A stretch of DNA of 64,000 bases. It comes from Calliphora vicina (taxonomy: Eukaryota > Arthropoda > Insecta > Diptera > Calliphoridae). The DNA lies in the NCBI RefSeq assembly GCF_958450345.1, contig NC_088782.1:119522046-119586045 (forward strand). The letters are read 5' to 3'. Each line of letters starts with the position of its first letter. The first letter of the stretch is position 1. Under the pieces are notes generated by a model that saw only the letters and a list, made by a program, of their open reading frames with translations, did no database searches and was not told the origin of the DNA. The position numbers and the translations under genes were made by a program. This document shows positions 1-12,500 of this stretch, one piece after another.

Positions 1-105
1 AAAAGCTCTATTTATTACAAAAACAAAATATTGTTAAATTGAAGAATTGAATAAGACAGAGTGTTTTGCATAAATTTTGCTTTAAAAATCATTTAGAAAT
101 TTTTT

Positions 106-149
106 AAGTTAAAAACAGCAATTAAACAAAGAATTGCTGTTTTTAACTT
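106..149. repeat. Perfect 18-bp hairpin
   Basis: The sequence AAGTTAAAAACAGCAATT at 106-123 is followed, after an 8-base loop (124-131), by its exact reverse complement at 132-149. The stem is perfect. The flanks do not continue the pairing convincingly, so it is too short for a typical insect pre-miRNA. It may be the core of a decayed inverted-repeat element or a transcript hairpin. Confidence 0.85.
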
Positions 150-188
150 CCATTTTTCATTGTGAAATTATTTAGCTTGTTCTTTATC

Positions 189-405
189 GAGAGAGAGTAA
201 AAACAGTTGTATCTCACAATAACAAGAAGAGATGGTAATGCAGTGCTTCATTTAAAAATGGCATTCGTTCAATGAAAATGGGCTGTGCTTCTTCTTCATA
301 GAGAGAGAGATTAAGATAATTTGAATCTCCCAACACATTTCAATTGAAAGAAGTGATGGTAATGCAGTTCTTGATTTAAAAATGACGTTTGTTCAAAGAA
401 AATTG
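189..405 (+). repeat. Two-copy direct duplication, about 123-bp offset
   Basis: Two diverged copies follow each other. Each starts with a GAGAGAGA tract (189 and 301), then carries GATGGTAATGCAGT (231 and about 355), then a TTTAAAAATG segment and a GTTCAA segment. Copy two differs by many substitutions and small indels, so this is an old tandem duplication. The rest of the first 500 bases is unremarkable A+T-rich DNA. Confidence 0.7.
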
Positions 406-504
406 CATTTTTGAGGTAAAGTTGCTTCAATTTGTAAACAAATTTTAATTATCACATAGTTTCTGAAGCAATATAAGCTAAAACTATATAGAAAGAGTTA
501 ATAG

Positions 505-1540
505 GTTTAAAATTATTTGAAAATGTTCTAATAAAATTTCATTATTTTTAGGTTTTTCTTTAAAATTCTTAAACAAAATTTAAAAATTTCAAGAGAATTG
601 TATATTTTTGTATAGAAGACACAATTTCCTTTCCATTGATATATTTTATATCTATATTTTGATTTGTAAAAGACAAATTAATTGACTCCAAAATTAGTTT
701 TTAAAAGTAAAATTTCAATATTTTTTGGTTTTTCTTAAAAATTCTTAAATTTTTTTTAAACATTTCAAGAGAATTTTATATTTTAATATAGAAGACACAA
801 TTTGCTTTCTTTTGATATATTATATGTCTATATTTTGATTTATAAAAGCCAAATTAATTGACTCCAAAATTAGTTTTTAAAAGTAAAATTTCCATATTTT
901 TGGGTTTTTCTCTAAAATTCTTAATTTTTTTTTAAACATTTCAAGAGAATTGCATATTTTTGTATAGAAGACACAATTTCCTTTTCATTTATATATTTTA
1001 TGTCAATACTTTTATTTATAAAAGCCAAATTAATTGACTCCAAAATTAGTTTTTAAAAGTAAAATTTCCATATTTTTGGGTTTTTCTCTAAAATTCTTAA
1101 TTTTTTTTAAACATTTCAAGAGAATTGCATATTTTAATATAGAAGACACAATTTGCTTTCTTTTGATATATTATATGTCTATATTTTGATTTACAAAAGA
1201 CAAACTAACAGTTTCCAATTTATTGTCTAATCGTCAAATTTCCATATTTTTTGGTTTTTCTTTAAATTTTTTAAAAAAAATTAAGAAACTTCAAGAGAAT
1301 TATATATTTTTGTATAGAAGACACAATTTCCTTTCCATTGATATACAATATGTGTATCTTTTGACTTAAGAAAGCCTAATTATTTGACTCCAAATTGGAT
1401 TTTAAAAGTAAAATTTCCATATTTTTTGGTTTTTCTATAAAATTCTTAAACAAAATTTAAAAATTTCAAGAGAATTGTAGATTTTTGTATAGAAGACACA
1501 ATTTCCTTTCATTTGATATATAATAAGTGTAAATTTTCTT
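505..1540 (-). repeat. Satellite family A, array 1 (minus), about 175-bp monomer
   Basis: About six monomers. The landmark GAAGACACAATTT recurs at about 616, 791, 967, 1142, 1317 and 1492, a spacing of 175-176 bp. Each monomer also has a TTTTTGGTTTTTCT segment, TTTCAAGAGAATT and TTGACTCCAAA. Read on the minus strand the landmark region becomes TATATCAATGGAAAGGAAAT followed by TGTGTCTTC, the same box that marks arrays 2 and 3 of this family. Monomers differ by scattered substitutions and short indels, so the array is old and not recently homogenised. No transposase or reverse transcriptase sequence is visible in it. Confidence 0.9.
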
Positions 1541-2698
1541 ATTTATTTATGAAATTATTGAATACAAATGTAACATCAAAGAATAACTCAGGGACAGTTG
1601 TGTAGGGTTAAAAAAGTACTGCATACTTTTAGGCGCATTTTATAAAACGTTATATATTTATAAAAAGAGCTCATAACAAATCGTTTAAGCTGCTGAAATG
1701 CTTATTTATATAATATAAAATTAATTTATTTTATTTTTTTTTTAATTCAAATACAAACACATAACCAGACATGTGTTGAGTTAAGTTTTATATTACACAC
1801 ATGACTGTGATTTTAAAAGTTAAGTTTTAGTTTAATACCTTAAATAAATATTGTTGTAGAGTAAAGCAGAGCAAGTAAAACTACAGCTAGTAGTTTTATT
1901 TAATAAGCTGCTGAGATCAGGTGTATGAATATACAAATGCCAGTATAATGTCGGTTGGTCGTTCGGTTGTTGGCATAAATACTTAATACAAATACGAATT
2001 TATTTGTTAGAGTGGTTTATGATTTTGTAGTTTTTTTTTGCACTGCGTGTTATTTTATACCCCAACATGTTTGTCAAGTGGTTGCTGGTCCTTTTGTGGT
2101 TTAAACTTATTTTGTGGTGAAAGAAAAAATATTAAATGAACAGTGTTGTTATACATATTTATATTATGAATATATGAACTACACATTACCATATTAATAT
2201 TTGCAAGTTAATGCAATTCAGCAAATGCTGTTTTTTTTTTCTGTACACATTTGCCATTAAACAAACATAATTTAAATTATAATGAATGTGAAATGTATAA
2301 AATTATTTAAATACCTGTATACTGGTTTTAAAACAAAGTGGAAAATATATTCTTCATAATAATCTTTTGTGTTGAAAAAAACTAAATGCGATAAATTTAA
2401 CCTAATTCAGCAGAAATATTTATTTAAAACAAAAAAACCTTTTTGTAAGATAAAATAAAAAACATTTTGTGGAAAAATTTTATGTTAGAAATAAGGATTT
2501 ATGTTAAAAAGGAAATTAAAAAGGAAGTAGTTAAGTGTAATATATTTAAATATATATTAAAAAGAGTTTGAAAGAGTTAGAAAAATGAAAATCAGTTAAA
2601 CTGAATTGAAACTATAAAAGGTAGACCAAGAAAATAAATAATTCAGCTTAGCTAAATTGGTTTTTTATATGAATAATTTAAAAAAAACACAACTAAAT
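1541..2698. other. Non-repetitive A+T-rich spacer
   Basis: No gene or tandem array is visible. It holds one copy of a dispersed 13-mer (GCATACTTTTAGG, 1621-1633), a T-rich run near 1729-1742, and a small hairpin TAAAACTA/TAGTTTTA at 1876-1898. Stop codons are dense in all frames. Confidence 0.6.
1621..1633 (-). other. Dispersed 13-mer CCTAAAAGTATGC, copy 1
   Basis: GCATACTTTTAGG here is the reverse complement of the exact 13-mer at 17205-17217 and 17438-17450, and the same strand as 20245-20257. Similar sequences lie at 2778-2790 and 3142-3154 (CCTAAAATYATGC). In several copies TTTACTTTT or GTACTTTT follows. Function is unknown; it may be a protein site or the remnant of an interspersed repeat. 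Confidence 0.5.
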
Positions 2699-3310
2699 TC
2701 CATTTAAATGCAATTTTCTTAACATAGTTTGATTTGTCATGAGCTGTATATGAAAATATAACGTTTTAAAAAATTCGCCTAAAATCATGCTTTACTTTTC
2801 GAACATTACACTTTACTTCTCTACAATTTCATTAATGGATGAGGTTACTTTTAAATTAAATTATTTAACAAATAAATAAGAAAACTTAAGACATATTATA
2901 TATCAATGGAAAGGAAATTGTGTCTGTTATATAAAAATAAACAAATATTTTAAAATTTATTTGAATTTTTAAGAATTTTGTAGAAAAACGCCAAAAATAA
3001 AAAATAAAATTTTACTAAATAATTAAAAAAATTTAATTTATTAAAAAAAATTACAAGTAAAATCAATTTAAATGCAATATTATTAAGCTAAATCAATTTG
3101 TCATGAGCTGTATATGAAAATATATAACTTTTTAAAATAAGCCTAAAATTATGCTTTACTTTTTCGATCACCATTACTTTTCTTCTCCACAATTTCATTA
3201 ATAGGTAAGGTTACTTTCACCTTAAATTATTTAACAAATAAATAAGAAAACTTAAGACATATTATATATCAATGGAAAGGAAATTGTGTCTGTTATCTGA
3301 AAATATACAT
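2699..3310 (+). repeat. Large direct duplication at the edge of family A array 2
   Basis: A segment of about 250 bp occurs twice with an offset of about 364 bp. The landmark GTCATGAGCTGTATATGAAA is at 2736 and 3100. Both copies continue through GCCTAAAA..ATGCTTTACTTTT, CTCYACAATTTCATTAAT and AACAAATAAATAAGAAAACTTAAGACAT into the family A box (about 2898 and 3270). The offset is close to two monomers, so this is a dimer-scale duplication whose first half contains non-satellite flank, captured when the array edge was duplicated. Confidence 0.75.
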
Positions 3311-5915
3311 ATAACTTGAAATTTATTTGAATTTTTATGAATTTTAAACAAAATAACAAAAAAACTATGAAATTTTTATAAGAGAAACTACATTTGAGGC
3401 AATTAATTTGGCCTATATAAATAAAGGAATTAGATATATTATATAGCCATAGAAAGGAAATTTCCTCTTCTTTACAAAAATATACAATTATCCTCAAGAA
3501 CTGTTAGAACTGTTAGAGTATTGTACAAAAAGGAAAAAAAAACACAAAAATGGAATTAATGCAAGTAAATACTTTTGAGGCAATTTATATGGTTTTTATA
3601 ACTAGAAAGTTAGACATATTATATACCAACAGAAAGGGGATTTCCTCTAATATTGAAGACTATAAAACAATTTTAAAAAATTGTTCTCTGTTTTTAAACA
3701 TTGTTAGACAAAACCCAAAATTAATAAAATTTTATAGCGATAATATATTTTGAAGTCAATTAATTTCGGTTTTATAAATCAAAATATAGACATATTGTAT
3801 ATCAATAGATAGGAAATTGTGTTTTCTATTCGATAGTATACAAATACTTTAAATTTTAAAAGATTTAAAAAAAATTTTTAGCCGAAAATCTAAAAATTAA
3901 TAGAAACTTTTGGCAACTTGTTTTATTTGTAGCTATTTATGTGTCAAAAAAAATGAAAACCTATGCTTAGGATATATCAGTGAAAAGGGAATTTTGTTTT
4001 CTATTCAATGAAGTATAAAAAAATATTTGCTTTAATAATTTTACAACAATTTGCCAAAAAAAATTACGTAAGTCTAAAATTAATAAGAATAGCTATTTGA
4101 GAATTAAATATTTCCTAACATTGCAATGAAAATGGACACAAATTATATATCACTGGAAAGCAAATAGTGTTTTCTTTTTAAACACATCAAATATTTTGCA
4201 TAAGTTGAAAAATTGTTTAAGAATTTTGTGAAAATTACAAAATAATACAAAGTTTTTTAGAATACTAAATTTGGCATTGAATAATTTTTTACATAATTAT
4301 AAAATGTTAAATAAATTATATATCAATAGAAAGGAAATTCGGTTTTCTTTGCAAAATTGTATAAATTTTTTAAAAGTTTTAAAAATTGATTAATAATTTT
4401 GTTAAAATTTAAAAATAATACAAATTTAGCTTGAATAGTTACTTTGAAAGTGAATATTTTTTTACTGGCTAAAGAAAAGATAACTAAATTATATATCAAG
4501 AGAAAGCTAATTATGTTTTCTTAGCAAATATGTATTAACTTTTTAATAGTTTTAAAAATTGCTTAAGAATTTTGTTAAAATTAAAAAAAATGTTAGAAAA
4601 ATTTTCCACAAATTATTTTTTTGACCTTTAATAATTTCTTACATAATAATGAAAATATATATAAATTATATATCAATAGAAAGGAAATTAAGTTTTCTTT
4701 ATAATAATTTATAAATTTTTTAAAAAAGTTTAAAAAATGTTTAAGAATTTTGTTCAAAATTTAAAAAATAATACAAATTTAGCGTGAATACTTAATTTGA
4801 CAGTGAATAATTTGTTATTGGCTAATGTAAAGATAACTAAATTATACATCAATAGAAAGCTAATTATGTTTTCTTTGCAAAAGTTTATATAATTTTTAAT
4901 AACTTTAAAACTTGTTTAAGAATTTTGTTAAAAACAAAAATATGAAAAATTTTCCGCTGACAGTTTTTTGGCCTTGAATAATTTCTTATATAATAATGAA
5001 AATATAAACAAATTATATATTAATGGAAAGGAAATTGAGTTTTCTTGGGAAAAATTTATAAAATTTTGAATAATTTTAAAACTTGTTTAAGAATTTTGTT
5101 AAAAACAAAAATATGAAAAATTTTCCCCAGATAGCTTTTTTGACCTTGAATAATTTCTTATATAATAATGAAAATGGAAACAAATTATATATCAATGGAA
5201 AGGAAATTAAGTTTTCTTTATGAGCATTTTAAAATTTTTTAAAATATCTTAAAATTGTTTCAGAATTTTGTTAAAAAAATAAATATGAAAAATTTTCCCC
5301 TAACAGTTTTTTGGCCTTGAATAATTTCTTATAAAATAATGAAAATATAAACAAATTATACATCTGTTGGAAGTAAATTGTGTTTTCTTTGTAGAAATAT
5401 ATCAACTTTTTAATAATTTGAAAATTTGTTTAAGAATTTTTTTAAAAACAAAAATATGAAAAAATTTCTTCAGATAGCTTTTTTGGCCTTGAATAATTTC
5501 TTATATAATAATGAAAATATAAATAAATTATACAACAATGGAAAGCCAATTATGTTTTCTTCTCAAAAATATATCAACTTTTTAATAATTTTCAAAATTG
5601 TTATAGAAATTTTTTTAAATTTAAAAATAATACAAATTCAGCGTGAATAGTTATTTTGACAGTGAATAATTTCTTATATGATAATGAAAAGATAAACAAT
5701 TTATATATCAATAGAAAGGCTATTCTGTTTTCTTTATAAAAATGTATAAACTTTTAATAATTTTAAAAATTGTTTAAGAATTTTATTAAAATCTCAAAAA
5801 ATACCAAGTCACATTGAACTATTAATTTGTTATCAATTATATTATCACATTTAAGAGTAAAGTTATACATATTGTATATCAAAAGAAAGGAAATTATGTC
5901 TTCTCTATAAATATA
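2880..5915 (+). repeat. Satellite family A, array 2 (plus), about 172-176-bp monomer
   Basis: The box ATTATATATCAATGGAAAGG followed by AAATTGTGTCTTCT, or close variants, recurs near 2898, 3270, 3434, 3620, 3795, 3975, 4140, 4315, 4490, 4665, 4842, 5015, 5185, 5360, 5530, 5700 and 5870, giving about 17 units. Between boxes the sequence is A/T-rich and much more variable, with a recurring TTTAAGAATTTTGTTAAAA segment and TTGAATAATTTCTTATATAA. The monomer length, box and orientation match array 3. Short open frames here are chance openings in repeated A/T-rich sequence. Confidence 0.9.
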
Positions 5916-7032
5916 CAAAAATTATTTACATAATTTAGAGATTGTAAAAACTTTTACAAAAAATATTAAAAGAAATATGCTACAATTAATATTTTACTTA
6001 AATTTCTCTTTATTTTTTTTTTTTTCATTTAGCAGAATTGTATTTATTTTACTTTATATCATAAATCACATAATAAATAATTCATTAATACTTATTCTAG
6101 TTACAATCTAACTAAATTTTTTATTTAATTTGTTTAAATTACAAGTTGTTATAGCCAAAGCTTTACTTTTTTTTCATAAAATCAGTTAAGCTTAGCTATT
6201 TGTTAAATAAATTATTTAAATTTTTGGTTTAATTATTATAAAAACTTATTGTTTTATCTAAAAAAATGTATAAAATTCTTGTTAATTTTATTTAGCTTCC
6301 AAGATACAGTTCAAAATTTGTTTAGAATTTGAAATTTAGTTCAGTTTCTTTTTTTTATAGTTAACAATTCCAAGTTTTTCTTATATTTATTTAATTATTA
6401 AGCAAATTTAATATAATAATTTCTATATTCAGCTCGCTGAATTTACAATTTACAATCAAATTTCAATAGCTATAATTTTTATACGTTATACTTTTCACTT
6501 GATTACATTCTAGGGTTTTATTTATATTAAATTTTTTCCTTCTTATTAAGGTTTGTTTGTATGTGTGTATATTTATGATAATTTTATGCAAATCTTTTTA
6601 AATTCATTTATTATTAAAAATAAACAAGCAAAGTAATAATGCATGATTTATTATGACTTGAAATAACAATTTTTCTTATGCTTTACATACTTATTTCTAC
6701 TCTTTCTTAAACATAAACTTGTTATAAAATACAACAATACAAAAAAGCATACTTGAGCAATGAATTTCTTTTTTTTTTATATTTATTTATAAACAAATAG
6801 GTATAAAAAAAGGATGTACCGGAGATAAGTTAAACAAACATACCTACTTTTATTATATTGTAGATATGTAATATAATGAAATGAGAAGAAGAACAAAAAA
6901 ACATGCTGCTTTAATAAGGAACAACAACAACAAAAAAGAAATATGGCGTAAAGCTTAACACCTACTCACCTAAATACAAAAACACACATACTCTCTTTAA
7001 TACAGCTATACTTGCAACGCCATTGTTATTTT
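5916..7032. other. Non-repetitive A+T-rich spacer with a solitary palindrome box
   Basis: No coding region is visible. At 6427-6442 there is ATTCAGCTCGCTGAAT, one base different from the central 16 bases of the 18-bp palindrome that makes up the arrays at 18.3-20.0 and 21.7-23.4 kb. An ACAACAACAACAA tract lies near 6920. Homopolymer T and A runs are common. Confidence 0.55.
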
Positions 7033-7165
7033 TATACCCTTCAGCTTCGTGAGAAGGGTATATATAAGTTTGTCATTCCGTTTGTAATTTCTACATTTTT
7101 CATTTCCGACCCTATAAAGTATATATATTCTGGATCCTTATAGATAGCGGAGTCGATTAAGCCAT

Positions 7166-7169
7166 GTCC

Positions 7170-7219
<50 letters not shown>

Positions 7220-7235
7220 CTGTCTGTCTGTCTGT
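7166..7235 (+). repeat. (GTCT/GTCC)n microsatellite inside the mini-me-like element
   Basis: About 17 tetramers, mostly GTCT with GTCC interruptions near 7166 and 7210. This tract is the characteristic expandable part of mini-me elements and is likely to vary in length between individuals. Confidence 0.95.
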
Positions 7236-7422
7236 TGAAATCAATTTTCTGAAGGCCCCAGATATCTTCGGGATCCAAATCTTCAACAATTCTGTCAGAC
7301 ATACTTTCGAGAATTTTGCTATTTAAAATCAGCAAAATCCGTCCATAAATAACGGAGATATGAGCAAAAATCCGAGACAACCTCTGAAAATTTCATCAAA
7401 AAACACAATGTATTGCATGCTT

Positions 7423-7757
7423 TGACAAAAAAACAACAAAACGTATGCTTGGATGTGCAAGCTTTGTGTATTTTTTTTTTTTTTGTGTTTTGTTTCTTTT
7501 GGCGTTGTTGTTGTTTTTTATACAACTAAAGTTTAGTTTAGTTGTGTGTTGGTTTTTTTTGACAAAAAAACAACAAATCGTATGTTTGAATGTGCATGCT
7601 TTGCGTATTTTGTTTCTTTTGTCGTTGTTGTTGTTTTTTATACAATTAAACGTATGTTTGGATGTGTGTTGGTTTCATTGCCTTGCGTATTTTGTTTTTG
7701 TTTTTTCTTTTGGTGTTTTGTTTCGTTTGGCGTTGTTGTTGTTTTTTGTGTTCTTGA
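7423..7757 (+). repeat. Minisatellite inside the mini-me-like element, 2-3 units
   Basis: Units begin with GACAAAAAAACAACAAA (about 7423 and 7560), run through CGTATG, GGATGTG, TTTGCGTATTTTG and TTTCTTTTGGCGTTGTTG, and end in GTTGTTTTTTATACAA. A third, shortened unit spans about 7650-7757. The first two are offset by about 137 bp. The strand is strongly T/G rich, and the open frames on both strands are by-products of this composition. Confidence 0.8.
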
Positions 7758-7894
7758 TAAATTTAGGATGCTGTACGCTGAAAGTGGGCAATGTACATAC
7801 ATATATACTAATTATAAAAAATAATAATGCATCCACAACAAAGGTGAAGGGTATATAAGATTCGGCATAGCCGAATATAGCACTCTTACTTGTT

Positions 7895-9034
7895 AAAATT
7901 GAAAATAACAAAGACAATCATTTACAATGAGTACGTATGAATGTTTGTATGTACCTCAGTGCGTATGAGTGTTTTTTTCTTACTCTGCCTCTTACTCTTC
8001 TAACTAGAGTAAGTATGTGTGTTTGTTTGTTTGTTTTGTAGGCAGATGAGTAGGTTTTACTGCTAGCTTTCTCCCTAGCATTTGATTTGTTGTGTGTGTG
8101 CATATAAGTGTTTTTTTTTTGTTTATGTCTCTTGATTAAGTATTTGTAATAAAAATAAAGTTTTTTTCAACACAATAAAATATTTTGTAATAAAAATTGA
8201 GAAAAAAAAAGAATTTAATTTACTTCAGCCTAAAATATTAATACATTTAAGCTAAAATAAATAGAGAGAGGGACAGACAAATAACTAAACCCATAACGGT
8301 AAATAACAATAATAAAACCAAAATGTAAACAAACCAGAGTTCAAAGAGCATAAATAAGGAGATGAGAGTTAGTTATTATTACTGAATTAAACAGTTTTTA
8401 AGGTCATTGGTTAAAAAATGTAAATAAATATAAATCTTTTAAACTATTGGAGTAATGGTAAATGTAAATTATACTTAAATTTAATATCTAAATCCTTTTT
8501 AGTTTGAAATCTAAGATTTATTATATTCAAACACATGTTTTTAATTAAACATTTTCTTTATTTTTAGAGATTCCCTTCTCACTTACATATTATTTCCAGG
8601 TATTTTAATTTTTATAATCCAATTTAATTTGAAATTTATTTTTGCCGAGTGTTTGTTGTTGTTGTTGTTTTTTATTACATTTCTTTGCTCATTCCTGTAA
8701 TATAATTTTCTGTGCAATAAAATTTACATGAGATTTTATATTTGTAAGAAAAAACTTTTGTTTTTTTTTTGGATTTGTTTCCGACAAGTTTTTTTTTATA
8801 CATATATTTTGGTACAAACGAAATAAGTACAAAACTTTAATAGAAAACATACGTCACTTTAAAAAGAAAACACGGTTATACATAAGTATTCATGTGTAGA
8901 ATGATTTTTTTTGCTCACATGTAAATGTAGGTGTATTGTGTTTAACAAGCGAAAAGGTTTTGCTAAAAAAAAAACACACACAAAAACAGTGGCAGGCAAT
9001 ATGAAAAATGATAAAATTGAAAAGTTTGATTTAC
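7895..9034. other. Non-repetitive spacer with short simple repeats
   Basis: No gene or long array. Contains TTTG/GTTT repeats near 8017-8038, a short GTGTGTGTG run near 8092-8101, GTTGTTGTTGTTGTT near 8653-8668, and many A and T homopolymers. Confidence 0.55.
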
Positions 9035-9490
9035 TATAACTTTAAAACTATTAACTCGAATTAAATAAAATTTGGTATAAACCTAGAAAATAAGTTAAAC
9101 TTTCAAATTATTATCGAAAAACATAAAACAATAAAACACATAGAGAGCTATTAATAAGTAAAATTGGTGAACTTGAAAAATAAAAATATAAATAATTAAT
9201 AAAATATAACTTTTTAACCATTGACCCAATATAAAAACAAATTGGCATAAACATAGAATAGGAGGTAAGCTTACAAAATATTATAGAAAAACATAAAATA
9301 TTCAAATAGAAACTGAGCTAAATAATAGCAAAGTTTATGATCTAGCTAAAACTAAAAAAAAAAGAAAACACAAATATTAAAACTATAGAATTTCTAAATT
9401 TCCCAAGTGATCCACACAAAACTTGGTTAAGCTTTCAAAAAGTATAACACATAGTTAGATATCTTGAATACAAACAGAGATTCTACCCCT
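9035..9490 (+). repeat. Degenerate tandem repeat, about 172-bp unit, 2.5 copies
   Basis: The series TATAACTTT..AAC.ATT, AAATTTGGTATAAAC, AAGTTAAACTTTCAAA and AAAAACATAAAA occurs near 9036 and again near 9207, with a weaker third version near 9383 (ACTTGGTTAAGCTTTCAAAA). The unit length matches family A monomers, whose array starts just downstream, but I do not see the family A box. It may be a diverged variant. Confidence 0.6.
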
Positions 9491-9559
9491 CTAAAGTGAC
9501 TAGTTGGGAGTTAAAAAACTTTTACAACTATGAAATATTTTAACAAAATTTGTTAATGA

Positions 9560-12500
9560 AAATTAACACAAACTAAACATATTGTATATCAATGGATAGG
9601 AAATTGCAACTTCTTTACAAAAATCTATAAAAAATTGTAAGAAATTAAAAAATGTTTAAGACTTTTAGAAGAAAACCAAAAATAATGAAAAATTAAACAG
9701 ATATAATAGTTTAAGGCAATTATTTTACAAAATCAATGAACATAATTAGACATATTGTATATCATTAGATAGGAAATAGTGTCTTCTATGCAAAACTGTA
9801 AAAATTTATTTAGTTCTTGAGAAATACCTTAAGACTTTTGCAAAAAAATCGAAAAGTAATGAACTATAAAGATCAGATATTTGGCGTCAAATAATTTGGG
9901 ATATGAAAATCATAAGGTAGATATATTGTAAAGGAAATTAAGTCTTCTATTCAGAAATGTATAAAAAGTTTTAATAGTTTGGAATTTATTTAAGACTTTT
10001 CTTAAAAAATAAAATAATTAAAATTTCTTAAAGCTGTTATTTAGAGACAATTAATTTTCCATGAACAAATGAAAAACTATATGAATTATATATCAATGGA
10101 AAGCTAATTGTGTCTGATATTCAAAAATGTATTAAACGTTTTAACAGTTTGGAATTTATTTAAGAATTTTTTTATAAAACTGAAAATAATGGAAATTTAT
10201 TAGAAGCTGTTTTTTAGAGGCAATTAATTTTCCAAAGATAAACGAAAAGCTATACAAATTATATATCAGTGGAAAGGTATTGTTGTCTGCTATTCAAAAA
10301 TGTATAAAACGTTTTAATAGTTAAACAATTATTTGAGACTTTATTTTTAAAAAATAAAAATAATTAAAATTTATCACAAGCTGTTATTTAGAGGCAATTA
10401 ATTTTCAATGTACAAAGAAAAATTATTTGAATTATATATCAATGGAAAGCTAATTGTGTCTGCTATTCAAAAATGTATAAAAAGTTTTAATAGTTTGAAA
10501 TTAATTTCAGATTTTTTTTATAAAAATAAAATTAATTGAAATTTATCACAAGCTGTTATTTAGAGGCAATTAATTGCCTATGGACAAATGAAAATCTTTT
10601 TGAATTATATATCAATGGAAAGCTAATTGTGTCTGCTATTCAAAAATGTATAAAAAGTTTTAATAGTTTGAAATTAATTTCAGATTTTTTTTATAAAAAT
10701 AAAATTAATTGAAATTTATCACAAGCTGTTATTTAGAGGCAATTAATTGCCTATGGACAAATGAAAATCTTTTTGAATTATATATCAATGGAAAGCTAAT
10801 TGTGTCTGCTATTCAAAAATGTATAAAAAGTTTTAATAGTTTGGAATTTATTTAAGAATTTTTTATAAAATTGAAAACAATTGAAATTTATCACAAGCTG
10901 TTATTTAGAGGCAATTAATTGCCTATGGACAAATGAAAATCTTTTTGAATTATATATCAATGGAAATCTAATTGTGTCTGCTATTCAAAAATGTATAAAT
11001 GGTTTTATTAGTTTGGAATTTATTTAAGACTTTTCTTAAAAAAATAAAAATAGTTCAAATTTCACAAGCGGCAATTAATTTGTCATGGACAAATGTAAAG
11101 CAATTTGAATTATATATCAGTGGAAAGCTAATTGCGTCTGCTATTCAAAAATCTATAAAAAGTTTTAATAGTTTGAAATTAATTTCAGATTTTTTTTATA
11201 AAAATAAAATTAATTGAAATTTATCACAAGCTGTTATTTACAGGCAATTAATTGCCTATGGACAAATGAAAATATTTTTGAATTATATATCAGTGGAAAG
11301 CTAATTGAGTCTGCTATTTAAAAATCTATAAAAAGTTTTAATAGTTTGGAAATTATTTCAGACTTTTTTATAAAATTGAAAACAATTGAAATTTATCACA
11401 AGCCATTTTTTAGAAGCAATTAATTTTTCTTGGACAAATGTAAACCTCTTTAAATTATATATCAATTGAAAGCTAATTGTGTTTGCTATTTAAAAATCTA
11501 TAAAAAGTTTTAATAGTTTGGAATTTATTGAAGACTTTTTTTATAAAACTAAAAATAATGGCAATTTATTACGAACTGTTAATTTGATGCAGTTAATGTG
11601 CCGCGTATAAATGTAAATTTATATAAATTATATATCAATGGATAGTTAGTAGTATCTGCTATTTAAAAATGTATTAAAAGTTTTAATGATTTATAATCTA
11701 TTTAAGACTTTTGGAAAGAAACAAAAAATAAAGGAAATTAATCGCAACCTGTTATTTGGCGCTAATTTATTTATCACTAAGAAATGAAAATTTAAACAAA
11801 TTGTATATTAATGGATAGGAAATTATATCTACTTGCTAATGGTATATATGAAATTATAATAGCTTACAAATTGTTTAAGATTTTTTTTAATAATTCCCAA
11901 AAAAAATGGAAATTCAGCATAACCTGTTATTTGGCGCTAATTTATTTCTAAGCTGAAAATTAAAAGTTAAACAAATTGTATATCATTGGATAGAAAATTG
12001 TGTCTACTTTTCAATGATATATATAAAATTATAGTAGCTTACAAATTGTTTAAGACTTTTGTATAAATTCCCAAAAATAATGAAAATTAAGCGCAATCGC
12101 TAATTTATTTCTAAGCTGAAAATTAAAAGTTAAACAAATTGTATATCATTGGATAGAAAATTGTGTCTACTTTCCAATGATATATATAACATTATAATAT
12201 TTTATAAATTGTTTAAGACTTTTGTAAAAATAATAAAAATAATGGAAATGAGGCAGAACCTGTTATTTGGCGCTAATTTATTTATCACGGGAAATGAAAA
12301 TTTAAACAAATTGTATATCAATGGATAGGAAATTACATCTACTTTCCAATGATATATATAAAATTTTAATAGTTTAAAAACTGTTTAAGACTTTATTTAA
12401 AAGTAACAAAAATAATGCAAATTATGTACAACCTGTTACTAGGCGCCAATTTATTTCTCTGCTGGTAATGATTAAATGTATATATTGTATATCAATGGAT

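Larger units (their letters stand above)
7033..7894 (+). mobile_element. Mini-me / DINE-1-like non-autonomous element, full length
   Basis: The 5' end carries an inverted repeat, TATACCCTTC (7033-7042) and GAAGGGTATA (7053-7062). A conserved core follows (about 7105-7165: CCGACCCTATAAAGTATATA, then GGATCC and GGAGTCGATTAAGCCATGTC), then a GTCT microsatellite (7166-7235). The 3' part repeats the 5' arm as GAAGGGTATATAAGA (7846-7860), followed by a hairpin TTCGGC-ATA-GCCGAA (7861-7875) and the end CTTACTTGTT (7885-7894). In dipterans, mini-me elements pair a short conserved core with a TA tract and a GTCY tract; subterminal repeats plus a 3' hairpin are typical of DINE-1/Helentron-type elements. 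There is no coding capacity, so mobility would depend on a partner in trans. The middle is occupied by a minisatellite. Family assignment is by recognised motifs, not a search. Confidence 0.75.

Noticed and set aside
7041..7380. Open frames with Thr-Asp-Arg-Gln repeats on the minus strand
   Set aside because: They come from the GTCT microsatellite of the mini-me-like element.
7445..7858. 137-codon plus-strand open frame rich in Phe, Leu and Val, membrane-like
   Set aside because: It lies wholly inside the element and its T/G-rich minisatellite. The hydrophobicity is what T-rich codons give.
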